Shown here in pieces: positions 10,156-19,220 of a stretch of 64,000 bases of DNA (the first letter of the stretch is position 1; each line of letters begins with the position of its first letter). The notes under the pieces were generated by a model, which was given only the letters and a program-made list of their open reading frames with translations, searched no databases and had not been told where the DNA came from. A program made the translations under genes and the position numbers. Source of the stretch: Gordonia zhenghanii (lineage in GTDB: Bacteria > Actinomycetota > Actinomycetes > Mycobacteriales > Mycobacteriaceae); assembly GCF_021738965.1 (NCBI RefSeq), contig NZ_JAKKOQ010000005.1, positions 62,001 through 126,000 of the forward strand, written 5' to 3'.

Positions 10156-11646
10156 ATGACTGACATGACACGAATCGACTCTCCGGCCCCGCACACCGTG
10201 GACGAAGACTCCTCGCGGCTTGATTCCCCGCACACTGATCATCCGAGCTCTCTGGATTTGTCGGATCTCCCGACGACCGGCGAACTCGCCCTCGACGACC
10301 GAGCCTCGCTCCAACGTGTCGCCGGGCTGTCCACCGAACTCGACGACGTCACCGAAGTCGAGTACCGGCAGCTGCGACTCGAGCGAGTGGTGCTCGTCGG
10401 AGTCTGGACCTCCGGCACGGCTGCGCAGGCGCGCGCCAGCATGGCCGAGCTCGCGGCGCTCGCCGAGACCGCGGGTTCGCAAGTCCTCGAAGCGCTCTTC
10501 CAACGACGCTCCAAGCCCGACGCGGCGACGTACCTCGGGTCCGGCAAGGCGCACGAACTGCGCGAGGTGGTCCTCGCGACCGGCGCGGACACGGTGGTCT
10601 GCGACGGCGAACTGACACCAGCCCAGCTGACCGCGTTGGAGAAGATCGTCAAGGTCAAGGTGATCGACCGGACTGCGCTGATCCTCGACATCTTCGCCCA
10701 GCACGCGACCTCGCGTGAGGGCAAGGCACAGGTGACGCTCGCCCAGATGGAGTACATGCTGCCGCGGCTGCGTGGTTGGGGCGAGTCGATGTCCCGGCAG
10801 GCAGGCGGTCGTGCGGGCAGTAACGGCGGCGTGGGTCTGCGTGGCCCCGGTGAGACGAAGATCGAGACCGACCGACGGCGCATCCGCGAGCGGATGGCCA
10901 AGCTCCGCAAGGAGATCCGCGGCATGAAGACGGCGCGCACCGTCAAACGAACGGCCCGACGACGCGGCGGAGTCCCGGCGCTCACGGTGGTCGGTTACAC
11001 CAACGCGGGCAAGTCGAGTCTCGTGAACGCGATGACCGGGTCCGGTGTCCTCGTGCAGGACGCGCTGTTCGCGACGCTCGATCCGACGACGCGGCGCGCC
11101 GAGCTCGCCGACGGCCACGAAGTGGTGTTCACCGACACCGTCGGATTCGTGCGCCACCTTCCGACGCAACTCGTCGAGGCCTTCCGCTCGACGTTGGAGG
11201 AGGCCGTCGACGCCGACCTGCTGCTGCACGTCGTCGACGGAGCCGACCCGTTTCCCAACCTGCAGATCTCGACGGTCCGACAGGTGCTGCGCGAGGTCCT
11301 CGACGAGGACGACCTGCCCGCGCCGCCGGAGCTGCTCGTCATCAACAAGGTCGACGCGATGGACGACACCCGCGTGACCACGCTGCGCGCCGAGTTCCCG
11401 GACGCAGTCTTCGTGTCCGCGCGAACCGGGGAGGGCCTGCCGGAACTGTTCGCAGCCGTCACTGAGTTCGTGCAGCGCAACGACGTCGAAGTGGACCTGC
11501 AGGTCCCGTTCTCGCGCGGCGAGGTGATCTCGCGACTTCACCAGCATGCGCACGTGATCACGACCGATCACAACGAAGAAGGCACCCGCCTGCATGTGCG
11601 GATGCCTTCGCCGTTGGCCGGGGAGTACGCCGACCTCATCGTCTGA
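10156..11646 (+). CDS. hflX: GTPase HflX
   Basis: HflX is a ribosome-binding GTPase that splits or rescues ribosomes under stress. It has 496 residues. The N-terminal HflX domain holds SGKAHELREVV and a glycine-rich loop around residues 215-240. The G domain shows G1 GYTNAGKSSL, G3 DTVGFVRHLP and G4 NKVD. An N-terminal extension of about 70 acidic residues is common in actinobacteria. The ATG at 10156 gives MTDMTR; upstream starts run into the dapF-hflX gap. It ends nine bases from the convergent ptsH. Confidence 0.95.
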   Translation: MTDMTRIDSPAPHTVDEDSSRLDSPHTDHPSSLDLSDLPTTGELALDDRASLQRVAGLSTELDDVTEVEYRQLRLERVVLVGVWTSGTAAQARASMAELAALAETAGSQVLEALFQRRSKPDAATYLGSGKAHELREVVLATGADTVVCDGELTPAQLTALEKIVKVKVIDRTALILDIFAQHATSREGKAQVTLAQMEYMLPRLRGWGESMSRQAGGRAGSNGGVGLRGPGETKIETDRRRIRERMAKLRKEIRGMKTARTVKRTARRRGGVPALTVVGYTNAGKSSLVNAMTGSGVLVQDALFATLDPTTRRAELADGHEVVFTDTVGFVRHLPTQLVEAFRSTLEEAVDADLLLHVVDGADPFPNLQISTVRQVLREVLDEDDLPAPPELLVINKVDAMDDTRVTTLRAEFPDAVFVSARTGEGLPELFAAVTEFVQRNDVEVDLQVPFSRGEVISRLHQHAHVITTDHNEEGTRLHVRMPSPLAGEYADLIV

Positions 11647-11654
11647 CGGTCGAG

Positions 11655-11915
11655 CTAGTCGGCGTCGAGGTCCTTCGCGACGAGTGCTGCGATCTGATCG
11701 ACGGCAGCCTGGTCGTCGCTCGACACGGTGACCGACGCGCCTTTCTCGGCCCCCAAGGTCATGATCATCAGCGCGCTGCCGGCGTCGACGGGGTCGCCGC
11801 CGCCTGCGGCAAGAGTGACGGGGGCGCCGAGCGCGGTGGCGGCTTCGGCGATGATGGTGGCGGGACGGGCGTGCAGGCCGACGGCCGAACCGACGGAGAC
11901 GGTGGTGCTTGGCAT
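11655..11915 (-). CDS. ptsH: Phosphocarrier protein HPr
   Basis: HPr carries phosphate from enzyme I to the sugar-specific EII. It has 86 residues. The phosphorylated His15 lies in GLHARPA. The usual Ser46 region of Gram-positive HPr is not obvious by eye. It is the last gene of the minus-strand fructose operon, 53 bp after fruA. It is the only HPr in the window and may serve other PTS systems. Confidence 0.95.
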   Translation of the reverse strand: MPSTTVSVGSAVGLHARPATIIAEAATALGAPVTLAAGGGDPVDAGSALMIMTLGAEKGASVTVSSDDQAAVDQIAALVAKDLDAD

Positions 11916-11968
11916 GATGGTGCCTTTCTACTTCGGGACTTCTATCGGGGCTGTCAGGACGGTGCCGA

Positions 11969-14053
11969 TCAGGAGGATGCCGCCTCGAGGGTCTTCTCTG
12001 GTTCGCGAGTCGTGAGCTGTTTGGCGGCGATCACGCCGATCATCGCGACCACCATGCCAACGACAATAGCGATGAGGAACTTCCACCAGGTGCCGTTCAT
12101 CGCGAACATGACGAACACGCCGCCGTGCGGGGCTCGCAGTTGGACGCCGAGAGCCATCGACAGGCCGCCGGTCACCGCGCCGCCGAGCATCATCGGCGGG
12201 ATCACCCGCAGCGGGTCGGCTGCGGCGAACGGGATGGCGCCTTCAGAGATGAACGATGCGCCAAGGAGCCAGGCGGCCTTGCCGTTCTCGCGTTCGGGCT
12301 CGGTGAACAGGCCGGGGCGCACCACGGTGGCGAGGGCGAGTGCCAGCGGCGGCACCATGCCTGCGGCCATCACCGCCGCCATGAACTCCCACTGCGCGAT
12401 ACCGGCGCCTGCGGCGCCGAGTCCGGCGACGCCGACCGCGTAGGCCGCCTTGTTGACCGGACCGCCGAGGTCGAAGCACATCATCAGGCCGATGATCACG
12501 CCGAGGACCACCTTGGAGGTCCCGGACATCGAGTTGAGGGCGTCTTCGAGTTCGGTGTTGACCCACGACAGCGGACGCGAGAGCAGCATGAACATGATCG
12601 CACCGGTGAGAAGCGTTGCGATCAACGGGATGATGACGACCGGTTGCAGGCCGCGCGCCCACTGGGGCAGCGGGATCCGGGAGATCCACAGGGCGATCAC
12701 ACCGGCGATCAGGCCGCCGACGATGCCGCCGATGAAGCCGCCGCCGACGGTCACCGCGATGACGCCCGCGGTGAAGCCGGGGGCGATACCGGGCCGGTCG
12801 GCGATCGCGTACGCGATATAGCCGGCGAGGACCGCGACCATCAGGCTCATCGCTGTGGAGCCGATCGCGAAGCTCACCCCGCCGATGTACTGGCCGAGAC
12901 CGCCGGCAGGCAGGTTCCACAGGCTGTTGTTCAAGGCGACGTACGCGCCGTCGGACATGTCGGGCGACAGTGTGCTGCTGCCGATCTCGTACCCGGCGAT
13001 CAGGAAGCCCAGGGCCATCAGCAGTCCACCCGCTGCGACGAACGGGATCATGTAGCTGACGCCGGTCAGCAGCGACTGCTTGAGGCGGCCGCCGATTCCG
13101 ATGCCCGCACCCTCGGTCTCGTCGGTGCGGTCAGCGGACTCGCCTGCGGACACCGTCCGCGCGTGCGGATCGGTGGACGCTGCGACGGCGTCGGCGATCA
13201 TCGTGTCCGGCTCGTTGATTCCGCGTTTGACTCCGGACTCGACCAGGGGCTTGCCAGCGAAGCGGTCCCGCCCCTTGACCCCCACGTCGGTCGCGAAGAT
13301 GACCGCGTCGGCGTCGGCGAGCTGCTGCGCCGTGAACGGCGTGGTGCCGGATGAACCCTGGGTCTCGACGGCGAAGTCGACGTCGGCCCGGTCGGCGGCG
13401 AGTTTCAAAGCATCGGCGGCCATGTAGGTGTGCGCGATGCCCGTCGGGCATGCGGTGACCGCCAGGATCGAGGTGCGTCGCGGAGCGCCGACGGTCGCCG
13501 TCGACGCCTGCGCGGCCGGGACTGACTGGGAGGCCGGGGATGACTGTGTGGCCGGGGATGACTGGGCTGCCTGCGCGGCGGCGGGTTCCGGCTTCGCGGC
13601 GGGCGTCACCGCCTCGGTGACCAGGTCGACCACACTGTCGCTGTCCGGCGCGTCGCGCAGGCTCTGCACGAACTCGGGTCGCACGAGTGCGCGGGCCAGC
13701 GCGCTGAGCACCTTCATGTGCTCGCTGCCCGCACCTGCGGGCGCGGCGATGAGAAAGACGATGTCGGCCGGACCGTCGGCGGCGCCGAAGTCGACCGGCT
13801 TCGACAGTCGGGCCATCGCGAGGGTCGCGACGCTCACCGATTCGGCGCGGGCGTGCGGGATCGCGATGCCGCCCGGCAGTCCGGTAGGCGAACTGGACTC
13901 ACGGGCGAGTGCGCCGTCGATCAAGTCGGCGGGGTCGGACGAGCGTCCATCGTCGCCGACGAGCCCGGCGAGCCTGCGGATGACGGCTTCGGCGTCGTCT
14001 CCCGCGTCGGCGTCGAGGAGCACCAGCGAGGATGTGATGATGGGTTCGGACAT
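11969..14053 (-). CDS. fruA: Fructose PTS EIIABC component
   Basis: This is a fused fructose transporter-kinase of 694 residues in the order EIIA-EIIB-EIIC. The EIIA phospho-site is His67 in GGIAIPHARAE. A linker rich in Ala, Gln and Ser lies at about residues 145-195. The EIIB phospho-Cys is Cys202 in VTACPTGIAHTYMAA. The membrane EIIC domain fills about residues 335-680 with eight or more hydrophobic helices. The ATG at 14053 has an upstream GAGGTAGAGG site; longer starts lack the domain. It imports fructose as fructose 1-phosphate. Near its stop there is a degenerate 15-bp tandem copy carrying a second in-frame TGA. Confidence 0.96.
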   Translation of the reverse strand: MSEPIITSSLVLLDADAGDDAEAVIRRLAGLVGDDGRSSDPADLIDGALARESSSPTGLPGGIAIPHARAESVSVATLAMARLSKPVDFGAADGPADIVFLIAAPAGAGSEHMKVLSALARALVRPEFVQSLRDAPDSDSVVDLVTEAVTPAAKPEPAAAQAAQSSPATQSSPASQSVPAAQASTATVGAPRRTSILAVTACPTGIAHTYMAADALKLAADRADVDFAVETQGSSGTTPFTAQQLADADAVIFATDVGVKGRDRFAGKPLVESGVKRGINEPDTMIADAVAASTDPHARTVSAGESADRTDETEGAGIGIGGRLKQSLLTGVSYMIPFVAAGGLLMALGFLIAGYEIGSSTLSPDMSDGAYVALNNSLWNLPAGGLGQYIGGVSFAIGSTAMSLMVAVLAGYIAYAIADRPGIAPGFTAGVIAVTVGGGFIGGIVGGLIAGVIALWISRIPLPQWARGLQPVVIIPLIATLLTGAIMFMLLSRPLSWVNTELEDALNSMSGTSKVVLGVIIGLMMCFDLGGPVNKAAYAVGVAGLGAAGAGIAQWEFMAAVMAAGMVPPLALALATVVRPGLFTEPERENGKAAWLLGASFISEGAIPFAAADPLRVIPPMMLGGAVTGGLSMALGVQLRAPHGGVFVMFAMNGTWWKFLIAIVVGMVVAMIGVIAAKQLTTREPEKTLEAASS

Positions 14054-14084
14054 GGCCTCTACCTCTGATTGGGGGGTTGGGTTC

Positions 14085-15032
14085 TCAGGAGAGTCGGGTG
14101 ACCGACACGGCGGTCTCGTCGACGAGATCGGGTGTCGGCGGTGTGGTTCCGGGGAGAGCTGCGGCCGCCGAACCGTAGGAGACGGCGTGGCGCAGGCGAG
14201 CAGCCTCGTCACCGCCCCGTTGTTCGGCGATCAGATAACCGGCGAGGGACGAGTCGCCCGCGCCGACGGTGCTGCGGACGCGGACGGTCGGCGCCGTCGC
14301 GAACCACACGCCGTCTCCGGTCGCCAACAGCGCTCCCGAGCCGCCGAGGGTGGTGAGGACGACGCCGCCCGTTTCGGCCGCGAGCCGGGCGGACGCATCG
14401 GCGGCCGACGACGGATCGCCGTCGGCCGCGGTGGCCTCGAGCGCGGCGGCGTCTGCTCCGGTCAGCTCGGCGAGCTCCTCGGCATTCGGCTTCAGGAGGT
14501 CTGGCCGCGCGCTCGCCACGAGCGTGAGAGGGGTGCCCGAGGTGTCGACGGCCACCCGCACGCCCGATCCGGCGAGCCGGGTCACGAGGTCCACGTACCA
14601 CGACGGTGGCAGGCCGGGGGGCAGTGAGCCGCACAACGCCAGCCAGTCCGCGCCTGCGGCGAGTTCCACGACGGTTGCGGTGAGCGTGGCGGCTTCGTCG
14701 TCGTCGATACTCGCGCCCGGTGCATTGACCTTCGTGGTCACGCCGTCCGGGGCCGCGAGTGTCAGATTCACTCGGACATCGCCTGCGATGTCGACGGCGG
14801 CCCGGGGCAGACCGACACGATCGAGGTGCCCGACGAACGGGTCGTTCGGACGGGCGGGAATCAGCGCGATCGCGTCCATGCCCGCGGCAGTCACCGCGCG
14901 GGCGACGTTGACTCCCTTTCCGCCTGGTTGATCGCCGACCGAACGCGTGCGGTGCACGCCGCCCGGGTGCAGCGGACCGTCGAGCTCGATGGTGCGATCG
15001 ATGCTCGGGTTGGCTGTGACGGTGAGGATCAT
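14085..15032 (-). CDS. fruK: 1-Phosphofructokinase
   Basis: FruK phosphorylates fructose 1-phosphate, the product of FruA, to fructose 1,6-bisphosphate. It is a PfkB-family kinase of 315 residues. The N-terminus MILTVTANPSIDRTIEL is diagnostic, GGKGVNVARA is the first PfkB motif, and the catalytic GAGDSSLAGY (Asp base) lies near the C-terminus. It overlaps fruR by four bases (ATGA) and is followed by fruA after about 30 bases. Confidence 0.96.
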   Translation of the reverse strand: MILTVTANPSIDRTIELDGPLHPGGVHRTRSVGDQPGGKGVNVARAVTAAGMDAIALIPARPNDPFVGHLDRVGLPRAAVDIAGDVRVNLTLAAPDGVTTKVNAPGASIDDDEAATLTATVVELAAGADWLALCGSLPPGLPPSWYVDLVTRLAGSGVRVAVDTSGTPLTLVASARPDLLKPNAEELAELTGADAAALEATAADGDPSSAADASARLAAETGGVVLTTLGGSGALLATGDGVWFATAPTVRVRSTVGAGDSSLAGYLIAEQRGGDEAARLRHAVSYGSAAAALPGTTPPTPDLVDETAVSVTRLS

Positions 15033-15799
15033 GCGGTGACCACCTCGATATCGTGAGCGGAGAGGGCATCGGCGAAAGCGGGATCGATTCCGTCGTCGGT
15101 GATGAGCACGTCGATGTCCTCGACGGCTCCGAAACCCGCGAGTTCCTGACGGTTGATCTTCGACGAGTCGGCCAGCACGACGACTCGGTCGCAGGCGGCC
15201 ATCATGGCGCGTTTGACGGCGGCCTCGTCGATGTCGGGGGTAGAGAGCCCGTGTGCCAGAGTGAGCCCGTTGGCTCCGATGAAGCCGACGCTGGTGTGGA
15301 GCCGCGCGATCGCGTCGATGGCGTCGGCTCCGACAGCGGCCTGGGTCTTCGGACGGAGCCGGCCGCCGATGAGGACGACGCTCGACCGTGTCAGACCGGT
15401 GAGAGTCGCGGCGATCGGCAGGCTGTTCGTGACGAACTGGTGGCGGACGTCGCCCCCGATGGCTGCGGCTGCCGCGAATGTCGTTGTTCCTGCGTCGAAC
15501 AGGACCGAGCCGCCGACAGTGGGCAGGAACCGTTGTGCGGCGATCCCGATGGCCGTCTTCTGGGGCCGGTGAGCGCTCTCGCGCTCGGAGAGATCGGGTT
15601 CGTCGACGACGGCGGCGACGTCGAGGCGGACGGCGCCGCCGTGAACGCGGACGACCGATCCCGCGCGGTGCAGGACGGCGAGGTCTCGGCGCACCGTCTC
15701 ACCTGTCACGGAGAAACGCTCGGAGAGTTCGGCCACCGATGCGCGTCCGCGTTCACGGATCTCGACGGCGATCGCCTGCTGGCGTTCCTCGGCATACAT
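15029..15799 (-). CDS. fruR: DeoR-family fructose operon regulator
   Basis: This is a DNA-binding repressor of 256 residues, first gene of the fruR-fruK-fruA-ptsH operon. The DeoR helix-turn-helix is at about residues 5-55 (SVAELSERFSVTGETVRRDLAVL). The C-terminal sugar-phosphate sensor domain has the GGxxR-type segment VVLIGGRLR. The ATG at 15799 gives MYAEERQQ, the usual DeoR start; the longer start is seven residues upstream. It probably senses fructose 1-phosphate or a related ester and acts on the fruR-ptsI intergenic region. Confidence 0.9.
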   Translation of the reverse strand: MYAEERQQAIAVEIRERGRASVAELSERFSVTGETVRRDLAVLHRAGSVVRVHGGAVRLDVAAVVDEPDLSERESAHRPQKTAIGIAAQRFLPTVGGSVLFDAGTTTFAAAAAIGGDVRHQFVTNSLPIAATLTGLTRSSVVLIGGRLRPKTQAAVGADAIDAIARLHTSVGFIGANGLTLAHGLSTPDIDEAAVKRAMMAACDRVVVLADSSKINRQELAGFGAVEDIDVLITDDGIDPAFADALSAHDIEVVTA

Positions 15800-15916
15800 G
15801 TGACCGTCCTTCCCCGACACCCGCAGCGTGTTGATTCATCTGTGTTTGATTGGAATCTACCTTTTTTTACCCGTGTAATGCTTGCATAGTCAAGACATTC
15901 TTGTAACCTCTCTCAC
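15800..15916. promoter_or_regulatory. Divergent fruR / ptsI control region
   Basis: This unusually AT-rich 117 bp separates the two halves of the fructose PTS. For ptsI, TTGCAT (15882-15887) and TAACCT (15904-15909) are 16 bp apart, and TAACCT is seven bases before the ATG. For fruR, TTGACT (15893-15888) and TAAAAA (15869-15864) on the minus strand are 18 bp apart. The two promoters overlap around ATGCTTGCAT (15878-15887), a small palindrome with a two-base centre that could be an operator. One repressor bound here could control both directions. Confidence 0.5.
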
Positions 15917-17629
15917 ATGAAGTCCAGCGATACGGCAGCGGCCGCGGCACCCGTTCCCAACCCGTTCGACGCGTCGGTCGTCGTGACCGGCACCCCGGTG
16001 GTCGGCGGGCTCGCGTACGGCCCGGTGATCCGAGTAGGGGCCCGTCCGGCGTTCGACGCGGACGCTCCGGCAATAGCGGAGGGCGAGCGGGCCGCGCACG
16101 AGCAGGCGTTCGTCGACGCCGCGGAGACAGTGGGCGCACGGCTTGCCGACCGGGCGTCGCACAGCACCGGTGTGTCCGCCGAAGTGCTCACTGCCACAGC
16201 AGGTCTCGCGCGCGACCGAGGTTGGATCTCGACGGCGACCGGGCTCATCGCTTCGGGGCGCCCCGCACCTGCGGCAGCCGCGGCGGCAACCGAGAAGTTC
16301 GTGGAGATGTTCACCTCCCTCGGCGGCCTGATGGCCGAGCGTGTCACCGACTTGCGGGACGTACGCGATCGAGTGATTGCGGAACTGCTGGGTCAGCCCG
16401 AACCCGGCGTTCCGACTCCGGAGGTTCCGGCGATTCTGTGTGCGGACGACCTCGCGCCCGCGGACACCGCGGGCCTGAACCCCGACCTCGTCGTCGGACT
16501 CGCGATGCGGCTGGGCGGTCCGAGCAGCCATACGGCGATCATCGCGCGTCAACTGGGGATCCCATGCGTCGTCGCTGCGGCCGACCTCGGCGACATTCCG
16601 TCGGACGCAGCGGCCTACATCGACGGCGACACAGGCACGATCGGATCCGAGCCCGACGAGTCGGTGATCTCTGCGGCGGTGGCCCTCTCGCGTGAGCAGG
16701 CGGCGGAGGCGGCGGCGTGGACCGGACCCGGAACCACCGTGGACGGCGTGCCGGTCGCGGTGCTCGCTAATGTCGCCGACGGGGTCTCCGCGCGTACTGC
16801 CACCAACTCGCCGGTGCAGGGCGTCGGCCTGTTTCGCACCGAGTTGGCGTTCCTCGACCGTGCGACCGAACCGACGGTGGCCGAGCAGGCGGCGCTGTAC
16901 CGCGAGGTGATCGACGCGTTCGACGGCCAGAAAGTCGTCATCCGCACGCTGGACGCCGGTTCGGACAAGCCGTTGCGATTCGTCGAGACGGACCTCGAAC
17001 CGAACCCGGCGATGGGCGTGCGTGGAAACCGGACTGCCCTCACGCATCCGGAGATCCGTCGTGGCCAACTCGACGCCCTCGCCTCGGCCGCCGACGGCGC
17101 CGCGTCAGTGCCATGGGTGATGGCTCCGATGATCGCGACGGTGGACGAGGCGCGTGAGTTCGCCGCGCAGGTCCGCGATCGCGGACTGATCCCGGGGGTG
17201 ATGGTCGAGGTCCCGTCGGCGGCGATCCTGGCGGACGCCATACTTGCCGAGGTCGACTTCGTCTCGATCGGAACGAACGATCTCACGCAGTACACGATGG
17301 CTGCCGACCGTATGTCGCCGGAACTGGCGTCGTTGACCGACCCGTGGCAGCCTGCCGTCCTCGCGTTGATCGGGATGGTCGGCGCAGCGGGCGACCGGGC
17401 AGACAAGAACGTCGGCGTCTGCGGCGAGGCCGCCGCCGACCCGCTGCTCGCGTGCGTCCTCGTCGGACTCGGAGTGCGTTCGTTGTCGTCGGCGCCCGCC
17501 GCGTCGTCCGCGGTCGGCCTCAAGCTCGGCCAGGTGACGCTAGAGCAGTGCCGCGAGGCCGCTCGTGCGGCGCTCGCGGCGACCAGTGCATCCGACGCGC
17601 GGGACGCGGCGCGTTCTGCGCTCGGTTAG
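15917..17629 (+). CDS. ptsI: PTS enzyme I
   Basis: Enzyme I autophosphorylates with phosphoenolpyruvate and passes phosphate to HPr. It has 570 residues. The active His205 lies in GGPSSHTAIIAR. The PEP-binding barrel has VGLFRTELAF, GIRTLDAGSDK-like VIRTLDAGSDKP, FVSIGTNDLTQYTMAADR, and the active Cys in GVCGEAAADP. It is divergent from the fru operon and completes the general PTS. Its promoter looks leaderless. The next gene, lexA, is convergent 15 bp away. Confidence 0.96.
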   Translation: MKSSDTAAAAAPVPNPFDASVVVTGTPVVGGLAYGPVIRVGARPAFDADAPAIAEGERAAHEQAFVDAAETVGARLADRASHSTGVSAEVLTATAGLARDRGWISTATGLIASGRPAPAAAAAATEKFVEMFTSLGGLMAERVTDLRDVRDRVIAELLGQPEPGVPTPEVPAILCADDLAPADTAGLNPDLVVGLAMRLGGPSSHTAIIARQLGIPCVVAAADLGDIPSDAAAYIDGDTGTIGSEPDESVISAAVALSREQAAEAAAWTGPGTTVDGVPVAVLANVADGVSARTATNSPVQGVGLFRTELAFLDRATEPTVAEQAALYREVIDAFDGQKVVIRTLDAGSDKPLRFVETDLEPNPAMGVRGNRTALTHPEIRRGQLDALASAADGAASVPWVMAPMIATVDEAREFAAQVRDRGLIPGVMVEVPSAAILADAILAEVDFVSIGTNDLTQYTMAADRMSPELASLTDPWQPAVLALIGMVGAAGDRADKNVGVCGEAAADPLLACVLVGLGVRSLSSAPAASSAVGLKLGQVTLEQCREAARAALAATSASDARDAARSALG

Positions 17630-17644
17630 GTTCTCCGGCCTGGC

Positions 17645-18316
17645 CTAGATCCGGCGCATCACCGTGACGACCTTGCCGAGGACGGCGGCGTCGTCGCCCG
17701 GGATCGGATCGAAGTGCTCGTTGTGCGGCATGAGCCACACGTGGCCGTCTTTGCGCTTGAACGTCTTCACGGTGGCTTCTCCGTCGATCATCGCGGCGAC
17801 GATGTCACCGTTCTCGGCGACGTTCTGCTGACGGACGACCACCCAGTCGCCGTCGCAGATCGCCGCGTCGATCATCGACTCGCCGACCACGCGGAGCATG
17901 AACAGCGAACCGTCGCCGACGAGCTCCTTGGGCATCGGGAAGACTTCTTCGACCGCCTGCTCGGCGAGAATCGGACCGCCGGCAGCGATCCGACCGAGGA
18001 CCGGGACGAAGGTCGGTGTCGGAAGGTCTTCGGCCGAGTCGTCGGCCGGGGGATTGCGGTTGTCATCGCGTACGTTGACCGCCCGCGGACGGTGGGGATC
18101 CCGCTTGAGGAGACCGCGGCGTTCGAGGGTGCGCAACTGGTGGGCCACCGACGACGTAGATGTCAGTCCGACGGCCTCGCCGATCTCGCGGATGCTCGGC
18201 GGATACCCCCGCTCGCGGACCGACTTGCGGATGACCTCGAGCACCTCCCGCTGGCGCTGCGTCAGCGACGCCTCCAGTGTCGACGTCGAGAGCAGTGGAT
18301 CGGGCGTGTCGGCCAT
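17645..18316 (-). CDS. lexA: SOS repressor LexA
   Basis: LexA represses the SOS regulon and self-cleaves on RecA filaments. It has 223 residues. The winged helix is at about residues 15-80 ([21 protein letters not shown]). Cleavage is between Ala112 and Gly113 in GRIAAGGP. The catalytic pair is Ser147 (VVGESM) and Lys184 (ATVKTFKR). The ATG at 18316 has a GAAGGA site. Upstream lies a good promoter whose -35 overlaps an SOS box, so it should be autoregulated. Confidence 0.97.
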   Translation of the reverse strand: MADTPDPLLSTSTLEASLTQRQREVLEVIRKSVRERGYPPSIREIGEAVGLTSTSSVAHQLRTLERRGLLKRDPHRPRAVNVRDDNRNPPADDSAEDLPTPTFVPVLGRIAAGGPILAEQAVEEVFPMPKELVGDGSLFMLRVVGESMIDAAICDGDWVVVRQQNVAENGDIVAAMIDGEATVKTFKRKDGHVWLMPHNEHFDPIPGDDAAVLGKVVTVMRRI

Positions 18317-18398
18317 CGTCGGTCCTTCCTCATCGTGCGTGATCCGCGCGGTGCGTGATCGGGGTGGAATACGTGATCGGAACGGGCTGCCGGACTGT

Positions 18399-18414
18399 TC
18401 GAACATCGGTCCGA
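18399..18414. promoter_or_regulatory. SOS (LexA) box 1
   Basis: TCGAACATCGGTCCGA fits the actinobacterial TCGAAC-N4-GTTCGA box with one mismatch. It lies just downstream of the predicted lexA transcription start. Confidence 0.6.
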
Positions 18415-18424
18415 TCTGACCTGA

Positions 18425-18453
18425 AGAATAGTCGACCAGATCACAGATTTCAA
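18425..18453 (-). promoter_or_regulatory. lexA promoter
   Basis: On the minus strand TTGAAA (18453-18448) and TATTCT (18430-18425) are separated by 17 bp. The -35 overlaps SOS box 2, and box 1 sits just past the start point, so LexA could block both polymerase binding and escape. The leader to the lexA ATG would be about 100 bases. Confidence 0.6.
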
Positions 18454-18465
18454 ACATTTGTTCGA
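18450..18465. promoter_or_regulatory. SOS (LexA) box 2
   Basis: TCAAACATTTGTTCGA has one mismatch to TCGAAC-N4-GTTCGA. It overlaps the lexA -35 element. Confidence 0.65.
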
Positions 18466-18517
18466 CGTGTTGCTGACTTTGTCGTAGGTGTGGTGTTTAC
18501 TGTCGAGCAAAGGTTCT

Positions 18518-18533
18518 TCGAACAAGTGATCGA
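18518..18533. promoter_or_regulatory. SOS (LexA) box 3, chiZ side
   Basis: TCGAACAAGTGATCGA has one mismatch to the consensus. It lies 13 bases before the chiZ-like start codon and downstream of a candidate -10 TACTGT (18498-18503), a position that would block transcription of the divergent gene. Confidence 0.6.
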
Positions 18534-18546
18534 TGAGGAGTAGACG

Positions 18547-19146
18547 ATGAGTCAGGCACTGATCTCCACTACCGCCGAGCGTCGCCGCCGCGGAGCGGAG
18601 CGTCCGCAGATAACGACTATGACCTGCGATATACCGGTCGTCCGTGGGGCTTCGCGCGCGCCGGTCCGGCCCGAGCGTCGCGCGGCGGTGTGCAGCCCGA
18701 CGGGCCGTGATCCGCGCCGCGCACGGGTCGGCGTTCGGAGTCAGAGAATGACTCCGGAGCGCGGGTCGCGTCGCCGTTCGGCGGTCGACGGGGGTCGGGA
18801 GGCCGACCTCGACGTGATGCGCGGCGCGGTCAGTGGTCGTTCGAACATCGATGCGGTGATCGGCCGTCGCCGACTGGTCGGCGCGCTGGCCGTCGGTGCG
18901 CTCCTGGCCGGCGTCGTGTGGTTGTTCACCATCGTCGGATCGGACTACGAGGACGCGGCGACCCCCGGGACGCCGGGTGTCACTCAGGTCGTTCACGCCC
19001 GCAGCGGAGAGTCGTTGTCGGACATCGCACGACGCATCGCTACCGACCTGCCGGTCGCAGGCGTCGTGGAGCAGTTGCGCGAACTGAACCATCTGCAGTC
19101 GTCCGGCCTGCGCGTCGGCCAGTCGCTGATCGCTCCCGCGTACTGA
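18547..19146 (+). CDS. SOS-induced LysM membrane protein, ChiZ/DivS-like
   Basis: This 199-residue protein has a long Arg-rich cytoplasmic N-terminus (about 1-115), one membrane helix (about 117-137, [18 protein letters not shown]) and an extracellular LysM domain (about 150-198, ending [11 protein letters not shown]). That order matches the mycobacterial ChiZ (Rv2719c) and functionally the corynebacterial DivS, which delay division during DNA damage. It diverges from lexA and has its own SOS box and a GAGGAG ribosome-binding site. The N-terminal region is more basic and longer than the membrane and LysM parts need. Cell-wall hydrolase activity is known for ChiZ but is not proved here. Confidence 0.85.
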   Translation: MSQALISTTAERRRRGAERPQITTMTCDIPVVRGASRAPVRPERRAAVCSPTGRDPRRARVGVRSQRMTPERGSRRRSAVDGGREADLDVMRGAVSGRSNIDAVIGRRRLVGALAVGALLAGVVWLFTIVGSDYEDAATPGTPGVTQVVHARSGESLSDIARRIATDLPVAGVVEQLRELNHLQSSGLRVGQSLIAPAY

Positions 19147-19208
19147 GGACCCGTGCCGTGGCGCCGGTAGTACCGGCCCGGCGTGTGAGTGCACGTCGAC
19201 CCTGCGAG

Positions 19209-19214
19209 TACTCT
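19209..19214 (+). promoter_or_regulatory. Candidate -10 box of nrdR
   Basis: TACTCT ends six bases before the nrdR ATG, a leaderless arrangement. No Shine-Dalgarno sequence fits between them. Confidence 0.45.
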
Positions 19215-19220
19215 TTTGGC

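Noticed and set aside
17620..17645. TTAGG-like iron box between ptsI and lexA
   Set aside because: The sequence lacks the second half of the IdeR consensus and lies between convergent genes.
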